A DNA stretch of 64,000 nucleotides from the NCBI GenBank assembly GCA_025769875.1, contig JAGFNK010000002.1:1-64000 (forward strand), read 5' to 3'. Position 1 is the stretch's first letter. Every line of letters starts with the position of its first letter. Source of the stretch: Russula earlei (lineage: Eukaryota > Basidiomycota > Agaricomycetes > Russulales > Russulaceae). The notes under the pieces are model-generated. The model had not been told where the DNA came from. It worked only from the letters and a program-made list of their open reading frames with translations, and did no database searches. Below, in pieces: positions 34,536 to 46,066 of this stretch. The translations under genes were made by a program, and so were the position numbers.

Positions 34536-36355
34536 ATGGTCCCTCGAAACGGTGGCAACTCTGAACTACTCGACAAGCTCTACCCCGACCCCCTCTCAAC
34601 GGGAGTCGTCGCTTTACCCGGTCCCACGTCTGCTAGCTCTCGCGCCCTTCTGACCTTGTTGAGGCACAACCGCCATCATCACCACGTATTTTTTAATGAC
34701 CAAGGATACCATAAGTATGTAAGGATCCGTCATGTGCTCTACTCCAATATGTGTCTCTAAAGGATTTCGAACGTCAAGTCATGCCTCACATCATATCCTG
34801 GCCCTCTACAGCCTCGGAGCGTCACCGGAGATCATGGAGAGAGCCTACAAAACTCATGACCATCTCAAACCTGCCTTTAACAGTCCTGAGCCCATAACGG
34901 ACAAGAACTTTATGCAGCGTCTTGGCGATCCTCAGTGAGTATGCGCTTCTGATTACAGTGTTCAGCGTTAGCACGACATCTACTCTAATCACCTGGGCTT
35001 GAGATACTATGATGCGTACCTCTCCTACTTCTCTGAATATCTTCGAGACCACACTCCCAACGAAGCCTTTGAACGGTTTATCTTCTCGCCTTCGTCCAAC
35101 TTCAACCCTGATAGCGCCGCCAATGACCTTAAAGGGGTCCGGTCAAATGGATCCTGGGATGCTTAACAGGCTCCTCGCGGGCGTGGTACATCCATTCATT
35201 CATCTTGGCCACGGATTCGAATTTGGCCTCCCAGGCCACGTTGCCGAAGGTTTGTCGATCGTCGGTCATAGCGTCTGCAGAACGATGTTGAAGGACATCA
35301 GGCCTCGCATGGACCGCCGTCCATCAGTGTAAACAGACCGAGCTAGTGCCGCCTTCGTTCTTCGCAAGACCTCCGGGACCCGGAATCCTCGCCAAGCTGA
35401 CATCCGGGCTTTGGATTTCCAAGGTCATCACGCCGGCTCTCGCGGAGAAGCGACCGACGTTTGCGTTTCTTCGTCGGATCCGGGATCATCCAAAATTTGC
35501 GCGGAATTCCCTCGGCCATTCGTCAGCTGGTATTGATAGCCTTTACGCTGCCGTTCTGTCCGTGGGGGATATTCTCACTGCACTCGTGAGCGAATGGGCG
35601 GAGGAATGGCTCGCCGACACGCGTGGCGATGCCGACATTGAGAAAAGGCTAGAGGGAATGGTGGAGGAAGTTGTGTGGGGCCATGTCGTTTGGTATGGCG
35701 TGCGCGGTTGGCATACGCGTGGCGACGGTGGCCGGCAGCTCAACGCGGACTTTTTCGTGTGCGTGCACTCAATTCCTACTGGCCATTTCCGTGCTGACCC
35801 CAAATCAGCGCCCATCTTGTGACGTCCGCGCACTTCTTGTTACCCCTTGTCGTTCCCTCCAAACATGCACCTTATCCTCCTGTGTCCCTTGCAAGCCGCC
35901 TGACGCTCCTCAAGGCATACCTCGCGACATCCACGGCATGGTACATCGTGAGGGGCAACGCTGCGCTCCCAATCGAGGAATTCTACTCTGCCACCTCTGA
36001 TCGACTCACCGCACCTCCGGCGGCGTCCGCACCAAACCCCGCCTCTCGCAAGGCTCTCAGCGCTCCTGGGGGCCCATGGGCGCGCATCATCGCCAACGCC
36101 GTCGCGCATCCAGACGAACACCTGGTCAAGGCTGTTCGCTCGCTTGCAACGTTCGCGACGCGCTGGGGTGGCCGTCCGACCGGCTATTACTCGGGCGGAG
36201 GCGAGGACGGGCTGGAAGGCCGAGAGGCGCTGGACGGCACGCTGTTCGTGCGTGTGGCTAACCTGACTCTGGATCGGCTTGGTTGGGCGCACGAGTCGGG
36301 AAAGGATCTTAATAATTGGGATTGTGACGGAGACCTCCATTTATTGGTGCGGTGA
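34536..36355 (+). CDS. Questin-oxidase-like protein (PF14027 family)
   Basis: Exons 34536-34714 and 34779-34934 lead to a third from 35004. A later exon (about 35345-35761) joins the last (about 35812-36355). The N-terminal core has HHHHVFFNDQGYHNHASHH and LGASPEIMERAYKTH, characteristic of the AflY/questin oxidase family. This is followed by MLNRLLAGVVHPFIHLGHG and the C-terminal DGTLFVRVANLTLDRLGW. Family members catalyse Baeyer-Villiger-type oxidations in polyketide pathways or are uncharacterised. The exon carrying ERFIFSP passes into the MLNRLL block only by changing frame between about 35110 and 35160, with no plausible intron; the segment 35240-35345 is also poorly resolved. Gene identity is good, integrity doubtful. 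Confidence 0.7.
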
Positions 36356-38040
36356 CTAGGGTGCGAGCACCCGTCCCCTTTAAAGGGACTGGAGCCATGT
36401 CTAACTGAAGTATATGCTGTACTATAGTATATTTATATTCTCTGTATTGCGGAATGCCGAGAGTGGAGCTTCATACCCTGGTTCAAACTGTCGACTTGAT
36501 GGATGGGTGGGAAACAAAATCATGTCTCGCCTTCCACACCCATCAAAATGAACAAGCATGACATGGTCGATTTGGAAACGGTTGACATCTAATCAGACTT
36601 CAGCATCTGCAACATTGATAGATCGTGCACCTGTAGTATAACAGAATTCTAATTACGATGTCATCATTGAGAGTATAACGCACTTCCCCGGCTATTCCAA
36701 ACCAATCTAAGTCCACGATGGACCAAATGTTCGATTGATCCCTTGTCTAACCCGGTCAAAGTGGTTCTCGGGAGGGAGGAAAGCCACCATGTATCGTCCA
36801 CCATATATTTTTCCTTCGACGTGCTCTCAGTGCTGGAGTAGTGCGGGTGCGGTGCCACCCTATTCCACTTCGGGCCTCGTTCATTAGTCGCTCCAACTGT
36901 CTAGGTACTGCACCAACCACAGCGTCATGGCGACAGAGAGGACGAGGAAACCAAAAGAAGAACGGCGAGGAGATGAAAGTCAGCGGCGGAAATTTAGACG
37001 AGTCACTCAGGAGCAGGGCGGGAAACGTCTGGCGACGAATTGCCACGTCGTTCTCTGTCCAGAAGTTTTGACCACTTGGTCCTCTAAACCGATATGGTCC
37101 GGGATGGACACCATGCAGGAGAGGAGTAAATCGGATGTCACAGAGATAGCTTGATGGATGCGGTTAGAGGAAGTGGGGTTGACACCAGGTCCAACCGCAT
37201 AGCACCCTTGGAGCGAGGCATGTTGGAAGTGGGACAGCCAGACGCTGCATCGTGCCAACATCCAGACCAGTCGAAGGAACGTCAGTTCTTGGGCTCATTG
37301 CCAGACATAGGAATTTCATAGACTTACTTCTCGCATTATAGTCCACTCCATTTGCCCTCGAGGACAGACTCAAGGTTGATTTCGAGCGCCTTCTGTTGGG
37401 TCTTCTACAACCCGTAAGCGCTCGAATTTTCAACTTACTCGCTGTCCGACTCCCCTTCCCAGCCAATACTCTATCTACGAGGGTTCCATCGAGGACTGGT
37501 CGTCGATATTTAAGCCACCGCCTTCTACCGCTAGCGTCCACCTCCAATAAGCCACGCCTCTGAGCAGATCACGGGCGTCGTGATCAGCCCTTGAGAGTGC
37601 TCACAACCACAATAAAGGAGGAAATGGCCACTAAGGATGCAGGTGAAAACAGAGGGGGGAGAGGGCCCGACGTCACATTCGAGAACTAGAGACAAGAGAT
37701 TCAACTTTGACTTCTTAGTGAGGTCATATTTTGCTCTTCCTCTTGCCCTTCCCGCTTTTCGAGCTCACCGTAGCCTTCGGAGTCGGGGTCTCGCCACTCG
37801 AGGTCTTGGGTGTGGGCGTCCTGCCACTGGTAGTGTCCTTCGTCTGAACATGCCTGTTAGCACGTTAGTTATACAAATAGTCGCACACACTATCTGACTC
37901 GGCTATCGCCGACTTTATCTCACATTGCCCCACATCTAGGTTGCAACCCACTCCTACTACACTAATATCCTATGTCTTTCTCTCGTTGCCATAAACCTGC
38001 TGGAAAAAGGAGTGCAGAAGATGCGCGCACCACTGCCGTC
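36356..38040. other. Gene-poor region
   Basis: About 1.7 kb with only short overlapping frames. One minus-strand frame at 37724-37843 has a plausible protein composition (see its own entry). No repeat unit or transposon end was recognised. Confidence 0.4.
37724..37843 (-). CDS. Possible basic C-terminal exon
   Basis: After an acceptor (GTTCAG) at 37844 the minus frame reads a Thr/Pro/Lys repeat (GRTPTPKTSSGETPTPK) and ends KSGKGKRKSKI-stop, a nuclear-localisation-like tail. No upstream exon could be identified, so this may be chance. Confidence 0.2.
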   Translation of the reverse strand, partial: TKDTTSGRTPTPKTSSGETPTPKATVSSKSGKGKRKSKI

Positions 38041-41000
38041 ACCGGGTTAACCCTCTCACTCTCCGTCCTCAAAGAGACCGCAGATGCGATTCCTCCTCCA
38101 GGCAGGATCTATCATCAAGGGAACTCTTGGTGGACTACTCCAAGTCGTTGACATCGTCCTAGTAATCTGTCCGACTTTGATAGGCGAGAAATGATCTAAT
38201 AAGACGATACTCCAGACCATGACCAACAACGTCGACGACATTGATCAACTGATGCACCGTATAAAGCGCCTCGAACAATCTATTTTCAAGCCACTCATAG
38301 GAAGAAAAGATATCCCGGAATCTGTCATCGATTTAGTCACTGATTTTTCTAAGTAATTCTCTGCTTGCTTCCAAATTTGAGCATTTCGTTATGTATTTTC
38401 CCAATTCAGGTCTCTGGAAACTCTCGCGAATGACCTGCAAGAGATCAAGTCGCGTGGAAAGTCAACCAGATTTTTTCGTAGCAGAGAAGATGCCGCCTTC
38501 ATCCAGTCCCAAATACAAAAAATCACTGCCCTCATCCAAGACTTTCTTGCAAGTTGTTCCTGGTCATATGTAGTTAACAGCTCTGATATCCCGCGAGTAC
38601 AGGTTGAAGCTGCCATAAACGGCCTAATGGAAGGCACTGTGCGTTATTCTCCGAAATGCCAGATGTCTCTCGTTCATCTGAACTACCCAGGAAATGCGGC
38701 GTGAGATTAGCTGTGTACGCGTAGGGGTGGTACGTTTATCTTACGCCAATTAAAGATCTTCAGTGGCTGATAGGTCACGCAGCAAGCATTATATGATATC
38801 CGAGGTGAGAAAACGTGCTACAGCGCCCTGAAATATATTTATATATTTTAGTTCACGATGAACTATCCCACTTTCCTCGAGCTCAGAAGGCACGCTTTAA
38901 TTGTCCCGATGAGAGAAAGAGACATGCGTGTTTGGAAAACACACGCGAGAGTCTGTTGGAAACCATCTATCAATGGATTAATGGCTCTACAGAGGCTATA
39001 CAAGAACACATTGTCACTGCTCTGGACAATCCGATGCTTCCTATTCACATCAGCCCAAACAGGCGTCGCATATTCTGGTTGTCTGGTGTGGCCGGTACCG
39101 GAAAGTCTACCATCGCACAGAGTGTTGCCGAGCACTGTGCCAAGAACAGTTGGCTTGCCGCGAGTTTCTTCTTCTCAAGTGACAAAGCTTGTATTCAGCT
39201 CAATTGCTCACCAACTGGGCACGACATTCCACCAACCACTCGCCCATTTTATGCAAGAGGCGGTCAAATCTAATCCGGACATTTGGTGCTCTGACCCATC
39301 AAACCAATTGCAAAAGCTCGTCGTCGAACCAATCCAAAAGTCCGTCATTGCGGGTCAAGCATTTCCATCACCGGCTGTCATCGTGTTAGATGCGCTCGAT
39401 GAGTGCAAAGACGATGACGCGACCTCATTCATCGTGTCGGTTCTCTCGGCCCACATTGAAAACCTTCCATTCTCCCTTTTCCTCACGAGCCGACCCGAGC
39501 CTAAACTGCACGTGCCATCCCTCCCTCGTCATCTCCAGTTACATACACGTTCTTTCTTCCACCACGAGATTTCAAAATCGTCTGTCGACCATGACATCGA
39601 AACCTTTTTAATTCATGAGCTTACTCATGTTGGGTCTCGCAACGAGGGCCTCCAGGAACAGGACTGGTTCACTAATGACGACGTCTGCACACTTGTCCAA
39701 CAGTCAGATGGATTGTTTATCTTTGCTGCCACCGCAGTTCGATTCATCGAAGATCCTGATGTCTACAACCCATGGGGACAGCTCCATGAACTGGTCTCTG
39801 CCACACAAATCCCTGGGCAGTCAAATCCGTATCCTTATCAGCACCTAGACCGGCTGTACCTCGCGGTCTTATCTAACGCATTTCCACCGTCGTCCCGTAC
39901 GGACACAATCAACCGCTTGCGAAGGGTTCTTGGTTGCATTGTCGTACTCTGTGACCCTCTCTCTGCACGCTCCATATCAGCTTTACTCGGCAACAATACC
40001 AGCAAAGATGTTCCTATAACAAGCATTCTACAGCGCTTGCGTTCAATCATCATATTCCTTCGGACCCCGGGGCAGTCCAAGTGATGCATGCATCCTTCCA
40101 AGATTTTATCGTTGATCCAAAACGCTGTACAGAGCCTAATTTCTCATCGATACTTCGCTGCATCACGGCCTTCTCGCGCTTGATTGTCTGGAGCAACTAA
40201 ACACGCTTCAACGGGATATATGCCAGATTGGAGACTATTCAAAATGAACAGCGAGATTGGAGACATCTCAAAAAGAATTGCGGAAAGAATTCCGCCGGCG
40301 ATGCAATATGCCTGCCGTCATTGGGCTGATCATCTGGCGGATTCACCGCTGTCAGACAAGCTGCTTGATTTCTTGGGAACATTCTGCTTCGATCACAGTT
40401 TATATTGGATTGAGGCTATGAGTCTGATGGACTCGCTAGATGTTGCCCTTCGCGCACTGAGACTTGCTCAGAAAAGACTATCAGTGAGTTGTTTTACCGA
40501 GGCTTGAATTTGGTTCAGACCGTTCACACGATCATAGATGTTCACCGACATTCAAACTCGCATTATTGAGATGCTGTATGATCTTGAACGGTTTACGCTT
40601 GAGTTCTTTGATCCTATCAGTATTGCAGCCCTGCATGTCTATTACTCGGCCCTTCCATTCACCCCATTGTGCTCGAAAATCCGGGCACGCTTCGGCCGAG
40701 ACTTGGAGGAATATGTTACGGTTCTGAATGGAATGGAAGAATCATGGAATCCGTGCCTGCGAACAATGGAGGGTCACAAAGACAAAGTGAATACTGTCGC
40801 CTTTTCACCAGACGGCACCCGGATTGTCTCTGGGTCATTTGATCGCACAGTCCGGATGTGGGACACGAGTACTGGCGCCACCGTCAAGACCCTCGAGGGC
40901 CACCAAGGTTTGGTCACAGCTGTCGCGTTTTCGCCAGATGGCACCCGGATTGTCTCTGGGTCAGAGGATGGCACAGTCCGGATGTGGGACACGAGTACTG

Positions 41001-42511
41001 GCGCCACCGTCAAGACCCTCGAGGGTGACCAAGATTGGGTCACAGCCGTCGCGTTTTCTCCAGACGGCACCCGGATTGTCTCTGGGTCTTCTGATCGCAC
41101 AGTCCGGATTTGGGACACGAGTACTGGTGCCACCGTCAAGACCCTCGAGGGCCACCAAGGTCCGGTCAGAGCCGTCGCGTTTTCTCCAGAAGGCACCCGG
41201 ATTGTCTCTGGGTCTTCTGATCGCACAGTCCGGATGTGGGACACGAGTACTGGCGCCACCGTCAAGACCCTCGAGGGCCACCAAGGTCCGGTCAGAGCCG
41301 TTGCGTTTTCGCCAGACGGCACCCGGATTGTATCTGGGTCAGAGGATCGCACAGTCCGGATGTGGGACACGAGTACTGGTGCCACCGTCAAGACCCTCGA
41401 GGGCCACCAAGGTTGGGTCAGAGCCGTCGTGTTCTCTCCAGACGGCACCCGGATTGTCTCTGGGTCTTCTGATCGCACAGTCCGGATGTGGGACACGAGT
41501 CGTCCTGGCGCCACCGTCAAGACCCTCGAGGGCCACCAAGGTTGGGTCAGAGCCGTCGCGTTTTCGCCAGACGGCACTCTGATTGTCTCTGGGTCTTCTG
41601 ATCGCACAGTCCGGATGTGGGACACGAGTACTGGCGCCACCGTCAAGACCCTCGAGGGCCGCCAAGGTTTGGTCACAGCTGTCGCGTTTTCGCCAGACGG
41701 CACCCGGATTGTCTCTGGGTCAGACGATGGCACACTCCGGATGTGGGACACGAGTACTGGCGCCACCGTCAAGACCCTCGAGGGCCACCAAGGTTGGGTC
41801 ACAGCTGTCGGGTTTTCTCCAGACGGCACCCGGATTGTCTCTGGGTCTTCTGATCGCACAGTCCAGATGTGGAACACAAGTACTGGCACCATCGTCAAGA
41901 CCCTCGAGGGCCACGAAAGTTGGGTCAGAGCCGTCGCGTTTTCGCCAGACGGCACCCGCATTGTCTCTGGATCAGACGATGGGACAGTCCGGATGTGGGA
42001 CACGAGTACTGGCGCCGCCGTCAAGACCCTCGAGGGCCACCAAGGTCCGGTCAGAGCCGTCGCGTTTTCGCCAGACGGCACCCGGATTGTCTCTGGGTCA
42101 GAGTATCGCACAGTCCGGATGTGGGACACGAGTACGGGCACCACCATTAAGACCCTCGAGGGCCACACAAGTTGGGTCAGAGCCGTCGCGTTTTCTCCAG
42201 ATGGCACCCGGATTGTCTCTGGGTCTTCTGATCACACAGTCCGGATGTGGGACACGAGAACTGGCGCTGCCATCCAGACTCTTGAGAGCAACTGGACGTC
42301 AGTGCGTGCCATTGCAATCCATGGCTTGTATTGCAGTACCGATGGGTGGGTTTATAAAGCTCATGGAACCCATATCATGAGACTCTGTTGGGTCCCAGTG
42401 TCTTGCAGACCGGAGTGTCAAGATTCATACAATTCTAGTCTAGTACTATGTTTACGAGGTCGCACCGTTATCCTGCACTTCCCACCCAGCCAGTTATCGC
42501 ATCTCTCTTAA
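38041..42511 (+). pseudogene. NACHT-WD40 (NLR-like, HET-E-type) protein with broken NACHT part
   Basis: The N-terminal segment at ~38060-38340 (LKETADAIPP, then a coiled-coil region) is typical of agaricomycete NLR-like proteins. Exons then lead to a NACHT domain with the P-loop GVAGTGKST (~39095) and Walker-B VIVLDALDECKDD (~39385). A CRHWADHL helical region (40320) follows, then exon 40538-42511 with twelve WD40 repeats. Such proteins act in fungal allorecognition and programmed cell death. The NACHT part changes frame at least four times: extra base near 39181-39184, missing bases near 40046, 40148 and 40240, plus one near 38095. The WD40 exon is intact, joined by a normal intron (40487-40537). 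Either a recent pseudogene or error-prone sequence. Confidence 0.75.
40763..42277 (+). repeat. Twelve near-identical WD40 repeats of 126 bp
   Basis: Twelve consecutive units of 42 codons (unit 6 has 43), each of the form TLEGHQG-V-AVAFSPDGTRIVSGS-D-TVRMWDTSTGATVK. Nucleotide identity between units is very high and differences cluster at a few codons. A thirteenth, degenerate unit follows. On the minus strand the same array gives a spurious 477-codon frame. Confidence 0.95.
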
Positions 42512-42640
42512 GTGGGGATGGCATTTCAGTCGGCTCCCGACGATGCGCCCTTATTCTACTTATGATGCAGATAATCACATTTCTTGCAAAAGAAACGTCC
42601 ATTGTAGCAAGTTTTAATTAACACCAGCAGCAAAGAGATT
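42512..42640. other. Spacer
   Basis: Short spacer after the NACHT-WD40 stop at 42511; no feature seen. Confidence 0.4.
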
Positions 42641-43190
42641 TCATTGCACGAGAACGGAGGCGCATGGGATGATGGAGATACTTTTCCCGACCATGTTGAT
42701 GTCTCGTTTGTCGCTGAGCTTACTCACGCAGATAGAGCGACAGGTGATGGAGCGAGATGAATGTTTCCGTTGGAAAGCACTTAGGCGCCGGAGACGTGGT
42801 ACTTTGATTGTGAGACCAATCTGTCACGCGATGATGGAGGAATTATCAAAGTCGACGCCGTTCCCTTTCTCGCGGAGTTCGTTGATTACTCCGTCGGAGA
42901 GAAGAGCCACAGAATGCCAAGGGAGATGGTACCCCGACACCCTTCTGGATTGGATCTTGGAAAGATTGTAAAACAATGATGATGATGCGCTTGGACCCCA
43001 TAGATGAGAGTCCGAGAGGAGGGACGGTGGTCACAATTACGTTGAGCGCGAGGCATTCTGTCGCTCGAGGCGGGCCCGTGAAATGGCGTTTGCATCCTTT
43101 GCGGCGGTGCGATTTGTGGACACTCATGAGTTTTGTAGCGAGCCGAGTTGGCGCACGCTTGAGTTTGTGCGACCGGACTGAGGACAGAGA
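42641..43190 (+). pseudogene. Decayed reading frame, unknown family
   Basis: One plus frame reads WDDGDTFPDHVDVSFVAELT, then two in-frame stops (TGA at ~42758, TAG at ~42782). It continues as NLSRDDGGIIKVDAVPFLAE before drifting. A protein-like end (FASFAAVRFVDTHEFC... and a TGA near 43184) lies in another frame. The composition looks like a once-functional protein; I cannot name it. The 221-codon minus frame at 42846-43511 is better explained as its shadow. Confidence 0.45.
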
Positions 43191-44195
43191 GACCGAAGAA
43201 GAAGAGAGATAAAGCAAGGCAGTGCAGCTTGGGATCGCACATGAATGGAGGGGACAGCTAGGCAGTCGAACTCCGAGGACCTGAGTCAGTCGCCAAGGCC
43301 ATATATATATGCATGCAGGAACTAAACGAGAAAGAGATGGAGAATGAAAGCGAACGGCATAGGTTGAGATCGGAACGATGAAAGGAAGGTATGAAGGCGA
43401 ACCCGAACCCGAAATGATGCAGGACGCGAGGCGTCGAGGCGGGGAGGGTAAGCAGGTGGCGGCAATGTTGTGAAAGGGCTGGTCGAGACCGGGGGATGTA
43501 GCGAACAGCATAGTCGAGGCGTTATGAGGAGAGGTTGGACTCTATGATTACTGCTACTCGTGCCTTCAAGAGTGTTGTCTTACACTTTCCTTGGGTGCTT
43601 TGGTATTTATGACTCTGATGATGAAGGCAAGTTCACTTGAGAGGACCCAGAGTTACAGATCAGAACCATAATTTGTTGCGATGGCTGAAAGTGCTGGCTC
43701 GTAGGGCCATTGGGTGTCGTGTCCCTTGTGGACGGACCAACATTTCGGCGTTTCGGTGCGTAGTCCGCATTCCTCATCCCATACTCCTCGTTTCACGTTG
43801 CAGCAACGTGGCAAGATTCAGGCGTGCTAAATCCAAGTCCGACACGCGTATAAAGAGCGTCAGGCTGTTGTTCGGCCGCTGATACGGATCTAATCGATTG
43901 ATTGTCCCAATAAGCCTTCGCCTCCTCTTTTTTTTGGCCTTCCCTAGTTGCGACTCCAGTGGTATATTGGGTGCAATCAGCAAGGAGTGCCCGATGGAAG
44001 GGGATATACGGTGCACTCAGAGCCGCCTCAGATCGCGATAACTGCTGATATATAAACGACGAGGAAACAAAGCGGGGTAGAACGCTACAGCAAGAACAAG
44101 TATATACGACAATCGTCCGTGGTGCGCCACTGCAAGTTCTCTCCTCATTGCAAGACCGTCAAAATGAGAAGATGAGAAGAAAAAAAAAAAGGTAT
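43191..44195. other. Intergenic
   Basis: About 1 kb with no supported gene. It contains an alternating TATATATATGCATGCA stretch near 43302 and a T-run near 43929. It presumably includes the 3' end of the zinc-finger gene on the minus strand. Confidence 0.45.
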
Positions 44196-46066
44196 CTACT
44201 CGGTAGCTTGGAGGCGACTCTGTTGCCTGCTCCCCCTCTTCGACGACTTGGGGTACATTTCTTTTATTTTCTCTGAAAAGGGCCTGAGCCCCCTCACCTC
44301 TCCGTCCGAGTTCAAGAACCCGTCCAGATCCTCTCCAAAGTCCTCGTGGGCTTTCCGCGTCGCCGTACGCTTGTTCTCGGCCACATCCGGGCTGACGTCG
44401 AGGCACTCGGGCGGCGGGTTCTTGCGGTGCCGGATCAGCGAGTCGCCGCGCGCAAAGTAATCCCCGCACGAGTCGCAGAAGGAGATGGTGCGAGGGTGCG
44501 CCTCCGCTGTGTCGGAGTGCCTCTTGTAGTCTTCCCAACTCGAAAATTTGGCATCGGGGCAGAGCCGGCATTTGAGTGCGCAGACAGCCCCGCGTGCCCA
44601 GTCGGCTGACGTAGCCTCGAGCATCGACCTATGCCTCTTATTGAGTCGTTTCGAGATTCGGAAGGGATACATTTCCGCAGCCTCCAGCTCCCCATCGTTC
44701 GCATTATTGGCTTCTTGTTGCTGCACCATGCCGCCTGTGTGGTGCCACGCCACTCCCTGCCCTCTCCCCTCAACCCAAGGTAGCTCTTCCTGCGCAATCG
44801 TACTCATCGATTCCTGCTGGACATTTGGCCCCTGCAAGAATTGATGGTAAAGTCCTTGCGCGTTCGGGGTCGCGAGCCTCTCCGCTCCACGTCCCACAAC
44901 CTTGGATTTCCCATTCATGTATTGCAGGGTCCTAGCGGCATGTTTGTACCGAGTCCTATCCATGGACCGCCCTGCCTCCAAGACCCTGATTACGGAGGCC
45001 ATCTTGGCCTTGCCCTTCCTTCGCACATGTCGTCCTTGGCTGTTATTCGCCTCTGGGGTTGCATCATCGTCCTCGTCTCGACGTCGTTTGGCAAGGAGGG
45101 TCTGCGGCATCACGAACGCGTCCGGATTAGACGCCAGTGCACAAGAGGCGGGTAAGTAGAGCTCGGCCTGCCCTGCTTGAAACCTGGAAGCCGCGGCGTT
45201 AGTCATGGCTATCACGTCGCTCCGGAGGCAAGACGCTGAACAGAAGAGAACACGTACGAGGATTCAACCCCGGCAAGTATAAATGACTCTGCATCGTAGC
45301 TCGATGGGATTGGCCCCGTTACGTTCTTGTATGTATCAGGATCCAGTAGCCCTGGGAATTGACCGAGGTTGAATTGCCAGGCCAAGTCGACCTGATAAGT
45401 GGTGGCCGGTGCCACGAATTCGCTTGGGACCGGGACCTGCCAGCACGTCAATATAGGGGGAACCCTTTTCGCTCGTAGGATTCGCACTTACGCTGTGCAG
45501 CACCGGGCGGCGGTTGGGAGGGCTCGGGGGCAAGTTCAGCCCAAGAATCGTCGCTCGCCGACGATGGTACAGAACCTACGTCTGAAAGAGCTTTGGGTTG
45601 CGTGAAGACAAGCCCATAACAGAGAGGGAGAAGGCAACCTACAGGGCGTTGGCATCTGCCAAGGAGGAAGGAAGTTCTGTGGCGCGATAAGGTGAGTCAA
45701 AACTGTTGTCGGTGGATGACTAGGCACTGCACGCACGGTGTCCAGGTAGTCGAAACTACCGAAGGAGTTGGGGGAAGGGGTGGGCGTCGCGGAGAAGGTA
45801 TCATCGATGGCGGTAAAAGTGCTGCCGCTATTGGGCACGTTTCCGAAAATATTAATACCTGGTGTGTCCCAATCGATGTCCTGTGACAGTGAGATGTGAG
45901 TGGCATTTTTACTTGATGATGATGCTCACTGCAGAGCCACCCGGAAGCGCGTCGAAGTTAACGGGTGGCATATTGTCCACGGTCTCGGACCATACACTGG
46001 TTGGGTTCTCTTGTGGCGCGAGGTATGACTACAGCGCGCCGTCACTGGGGATGCCAAAATTCATGA
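44196..46066 (-). CDS. C2H2-like zinc-finger protein
   Basis: A multi-exon gene ending at TAG 44196-44198. The final exon (from ~45165) holds two zinc-finger-like units, CRLCPDAKFSSWEDYKRH and FCDSCGDYFARGDSLIRH, followed by a basic C-terminal region (KRTATRKAHEDFGEDL). Upstream exons encode Ser/Pro-rich acidic sequence (DIDWDTPGINIFGNV, then SDDSWAELAPEPSQPPP). This is the usual layout of a small agaricomycete family of putative DNA-binding regulators. If translation starts at the ATG at 46066 a TAG lies in frame 12 codons later where CAG (Gln) would fit. Starting at the ATG at 45971 avoids it. The junction near 45500-45640 is also uncertain in frame. Confidence 0.68.

Noticed and set aside
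40774..42207. A 477-codon minus-strand frame opposite the WD40 array, plus several 90-265 codon plus-strand frames there
   Set aside because: They are antisense or shifted readings of the 126-bp repeat unit; a stop-free shadow frame is simply repeated with the unit.
40763..42277. CRISPR-like regular repeats
   Set aside because: The repeats are contiguous coding WD40 units without unique spacers, in a eukaryotic genome.
42846..43511. A 221-codon minus-strand frame
   Set aside because: Low-complexity composition opposite a more protein-like decayed plus-strand frame; no recognisable motif.
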